Source: Odobenus rosmarus divergens
Lineage: Eukaryota; Chordata; Mammalia; Carnivora; Odobenidae
Reading direction: 5' to 3'
Assembly: GCF_000321225.1 (NCBI RefSeq)
Contig: NW_004451012.1
Location: 789,818-853,817, forward strand
DNA: 64,000 nucleotides
A program made the translations under genes and the position numbers. Positions 59,966-64,000 of this stretch are shown here, one piece after another; position 1 is the stretch's first letter, and each line of letters opens with the position of its first letter. The notes below the pieces were generated by a model. That model saw only the letters and a list, made by a program, of their open reading frames with translations, ran no database searches and was not told where the DNA came from.

Positions 59966-62900
59966 AAATCACGTATTTCCTATGTATAAATTGGAAGAAG
60001 CCTCTGTTATGGTTACATCCAAGAAAAGTTAAGCTTTTATAAGTGATCTTTAGCTCCATATCTCTCTTAACATGTTTCCTGGAAGATAAGGAAAGAGTAT
60101 AAAGTTGCAAAATTAAATAATACAGATGAGAAAACAAAAGAAAAATACTAGAAGGGGAGATAAGCAAAAACACTATCAAGTCATGGAAATCTCTTTATTT
60201 AACTAGATAAAAATGTAATCTCATAATTTTGGCTTAATTCTTTAAATGGATAGTTTGCTAAAAATTTCAGAAAGAACAATGGGTGGGCTTTCATCAAATT
60301 ATCATAAACATCAAATAGAAAAATCCTACCATTTTAAGCTGAATTTTGAATACTAATCATTCATGGATTTTCACTTGACCTATTCACACTATCTCTTCAT
60401 TTCCCTGGGTCCTTTCCCTCTTTTTCCCTCAGATCGTACCCCATCCTCTGTGAAGAAGCAAATAAATTTGTCTTCTCATCTTACACAGAATAGCTTTTGC
60501 CCTCCTTACTAAAGCCTTAGAACCAAAACACAACTTTGGGGTTGTGGTCTTCCATCCTAATTAGTTTTTTTTAAGGAAGTGTTCTCCATACACTGCATCT
60601 GGCCAAAAGAAAATGCAGAAATTTCCCAGTTTGTGATAATTGTGTGGAAGAGTAGTAATAAATGAATGAAAACTCTACAATCACATAGCTTTGGAGATGC
60701 TTACGTGACTCTAAATATACATTTCAGAAACTAATCTGATAAGAAAAAAAAGACAAAATGAAAATAGGACAATCAGGTGACAAGTGTTGAGTAAAAAGGG
60801 GTAGAATGGAGCCAACTGGCGAACATAGTCTGGTTATTGTTAAAAGTTGGAGATTCTTACAGATAGTCTTTCTTATTTTTAATTCTCTGAATATACCTGT
60901 TTTAAGTAATCAGTTTCTAGATAAAGCAAAAACATCACTAGTGAACAAAAACTTCATGTTGAGAGGATTTAATTGTAAGCTCATATAGCCTTGTCTAAAT
61001 GCTAAAACTGTTAACCATTTCGCCTATAGAAAAAAAAACAACTTATAAACCTTAACTAAAATTACATGTCATGCCCTGACATTTTGCTCTTTTGAAAAGA
61101 CATAGCAAAATAAATGTCTCCTACTATTAAATATGTAATCAATCATCCAGATATTCTTTTGATCACCCAAATAACTGAGCTATTTTCTTTTCATCTTTAA
61201 ACGTGCACTTCACATCACTGTCGTCTGGAGAACTTAGCATTCAGATACACTTAATGATATTTTGTGCTTTCCTTTGACTTTTTTTAAATTTATAAATTGT
61301 ACTTTACATTTTTAACCTTCAGAGATCAAGGATATTTGAAAATGAAAAGACTCGAACATGTGAGGCAAACAGTAATTCAGGTCAGAGTCAGAGCACATTG
61401 TGGAGGAGAGGTTATTCCTGCTCAGCCTCTGACCCCTAAGTCCCCACCTTCTACGTACTTACCCAGTTGAGACATTGTTTATCAAGTTTGTTTTTTAAAA
61501 GACCACAGGATACCTTCAATTTGTCTTTAAACACCACCTAGCTGCCCTCCTTTGAGCACATTTTCTTCCTCTGGCTGCATGTTGGACTTTTAAGATTTCT
61601 TCCCACCCACCTCTTTGTTTTTCAAATCTAAGTTTATGTTCTTTTTAACATGGTCATAAGATTTGAAGTAGTGGGTTAGAACATGGTGTGGCTTGTTCAA
61701 TTTATACTGTCCTCAAGAATTCTCATGATTCACATATGGTTAAATATGTGGTGGATAGTGGTATTTTCCCTATAAGTAGACATAAAATGAAATTATTTTT
61801 CTTAAACTCCTTATAACTAGGAATCATCAATTGAAATGAGCACCCATGTTTATGTTGCACAAGAGAAGGCAGGCCATATGTGACTTTATGTTCTCAGTTT
61901 TCCAGTTAGTGTATGTTGCACACCAAAGCCAAAACCTCACCCCAACATCTCCCAGAAGTCCTCCTTTGGCTTTAAAATTCTTCTGTCCCAAAGATAAATG
62001 TATACTGCCCACATACGAAAATACATGTTTATGTATTTTTTATGTATTTATTCACTCAGGGCTCACTCACTTCCAGAACCACTCTTGTCAAGCCTTCCCT
62101 TGGATGGATCTTGGCCACACATAGCCACTCAGCTGGGCCTTCCTAATGTTCTGAGAGCTGAGCCACTCCTCCTTCTGCTGCTGGAGGGTGAGAGCTTTCT
62201 CCTCATCCCTGTCCAGCCACGGCTGTTCCCGACCCAGGCACCTGCCCAGCATCACAGCTTCTTACAAAAGTGCACCCTCCCCGAAGGCTCTGCATTCAGT
62301 ACTTGCTAAACAAAGGGCCAGTGTTTCATATGACTAGTAGCTCCTTATTGGACCTCCTCCCTAATGAAATATTTCCTTAGCCATTTATGGTCAAGAGTGA
62401 TTTTAGATTACACTTAAATGTGATTATCAACTAAAGGCTATTTTTAAAGATAAAATATACTTTTTAATGTATAATCATATCATAAAAGAGTGAAAATTTA
62501 ACCTGAAAGACAGTTCTTCCCATATGTGGTTCATACATTTCAATCCACAAAATTAAATCAAACCTGGGCAGATACTGCAGAACATACATGAGAAAGCAGA
62601 AAATGCCATGAGTAGAATCCAGTAAGATCCATCCAGGGCTGGATTATATTATGGAGATCAGCCATAGTACAGAAGAGTATGACAGGGCTCTGCCCTAGCC
62701 CAGTGCTTTCATTACCAGGTAAATGTTCTTGTTTTTTATATATAAAGTCATTTGGCTTTATTTCCTAGAAATCTATAAGGAAAGAAGAGAAGTTTCAATA
62801 ATTCCTTTAGGAATTTGTCACTTTATTAAACTGACAGTGTCAGAAATTTGGATGTTTTTTAGGTTATTAGACATCAGCTTTACAGCATAGATGAGATGAT

Positions 62901-64000
62901 TGTTAATAACATGTTAAAGTTTGAAATGAGGTCAGCCGTGTAGGACACTTTTGCCTTTGTTAATGAAATGAGTGGATTGGAAAGAAAAGGTAATAACCTA
63001 TTGAGGACACATGAATGAAACATAGGCAACATTGGGAAATAGAAAAGGGCTAAGTGTGTGTCGCCAGATAAGATCTTTCCATGGTTATAGCATAAAGAGG
63101 AAATGAAATTTTAATTAATGATACAAATTGGTTTATGTGGACTTTTCTGGGAAAGTGTTGAGGTTCTCCAATAATGTGGGCATTTCTGTATTTGGAAGAA
63201 TACATCTATTAGAATACACTAGTGAAAGTAATCACTCACACGCAAACATATGGTAATATATGTATGAACATAAATACAGATAATACATATATGTCACTCA
63301 TGTAACATGTATACATAAGAATATAAACATGTAAATAAACTCTGACACTTGACAATTATGTAAATTAGCATCTATTTCCAACAGAAATACCCATGTGGCT
63401 AAAACGCCACAATTGAGATCATAAAGTACGAACGGTCCTGAAATTTAATAGCAAAATTCCGTAACAGATTTTTATCAAAAATTGAGGAATTGAGCATAAA
63501 GAGCTTACTTAAAATCAAATAGACATTTGATATGAAATACATAATCATTAACACACTTAAAACATTCCTATTTAGTTTTATAAATCAACCTATATAGACT
63601 TAGTCAAGATATCTTTTATTCATACTGAGACTATATTTTACTAATTAACTAAAGAGTGGAAAGTTATTCTAAATATGTATAAAGTTTGAAGAATATTGCA
63701 TTTATGCTTATAGCAAAATATGTAGTCAAAATGTATTATGCTAATTACTAATTTATACTTCAATTTTACTTTCGAGTTTTATTTTCATGGCTGTAACTAA
63801 CTCAACTAAAAACAATGGAAAATCAAGTATTAGTAGACTCTTGAGCTATAGATTCTTTAGACAAATCCCTTACAGGAGAGAAAAACTGTGTAAATATAAT
63901 TAAAAGGCAGAGCTGTCTTATACTTATTTGTAATGTGGAAGGCAAAATTTGTGAAACTCAGGTATTTTTTTATGACATTCCTTTGCTTTAGTGAATAAAA
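59966..64000. other. AT-rich intronic DNA, nothing firmly recognised
   Basis: No gene. 61880-62310 is noticeably more GC-rich and holds overlapping 92- and 103-aa frames without recognisable features. 63230-63350 is ACATA/TATGTA-rich. No SINE or L1 was seen here, which makes this the longest SINE-free stretch of the window. Confidence 0.4.

Noticed and set aside
59793..60179. 128-aa minus-strand frame rich in I and Y
   Set aside because: It is explained by the TATG/TA simple repeat and AT-rich surroundings.
61846..62309. Overlapping 92- and 103-aa frames in a GC-richer patch as a candidate gene
   Set aside because: No start context, splice signals or family resemblance could be supported. 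Leucine-rich runs reflect CTG/CTC repeats.
1..64000. An undescribed microbial-style system (defence island, operon, phage)
   Set aside because: The whole window is mammalian intronic DNA full of SINE/LINE insertions. No operon-like gene cluster or prokaryotic signal is present.

Overview
The window is mammalian nuclear DNA from a carnivoran, most likely a caniform such as a bear, seal or mustelid. The evidence is the repeat content. There are about fifteen tRNA-Lys-derived CAN-SINEs (head motif GGGGCGCCTGGGTGGCTCAG, tail TCAAATAAATAAATAAAATC) and several carnivore-type L1 3' ends. The DNA is AT-rich and gene-poor. The species itself cannot be fixed from the sequence.

The only locus-specific coding sequence is one large exon at 5751-7496 (+). 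I identify it as the orthologue of the large exon 26 of EYS (eyes shut homolog), a photoreceptor extracellular-matrix gene known for enormous introns. Both splice sites look intact, the exon is 1746 bp (582 codons) with phase 1 at both ends, and there is no frameshift. The frame nevertheless holds two premature stops, TGA at 5960-5962 and TAA at 6428-6430. EYS therefore looks inactivated here, unless this exon is skipped or the assembly is wrong. The rest of the window reads as EYS intron, with no other exon recognised.

The second gene-derived feature is a 5'-truncated processed retrocopy of an ACSM-family (medium-chain acyl-CoA synthetase) mRNA at 39563-40233. It has a frameshift, a 3' UTR, a polyA signal and a perfect 14-bp target-site duplication, and it sits inside an older MER5-like element.

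Layout: 1-93 is the 5' end of a minus-strand L1 leaving the window. 2966-5505 holds a SINE and an L1 carrying a nested SINE. 5751-7496 is the EYS exon. 7.5-25 kb has scattered SINEs, L2, MIR and older repeats. 27-28.3 kb is an L1 with a nested SINE. 32-33.1 kb is a rearranged L1/SINE composite. 34.6-36.3 kb has MER20, L1 and SINE. 37.3-38.3 kb is a young L1 running into a 675-base assembly gap. 39.5-40.4 kb is the retrocopy. 41-51 kb has SINEs, MIRs and a young L1 with a perfect 17-bp duplication. 52.6-54.4 kb is an old L1 with a young L1 tail inserted. 55-64 kb is SINEs, microsatellites and AT-rich DNA. No RNA gene, CRISPR array or microbial feature is present. Apart from the EYS exon, almost everything annotated is a product of retrotransposition or decay.
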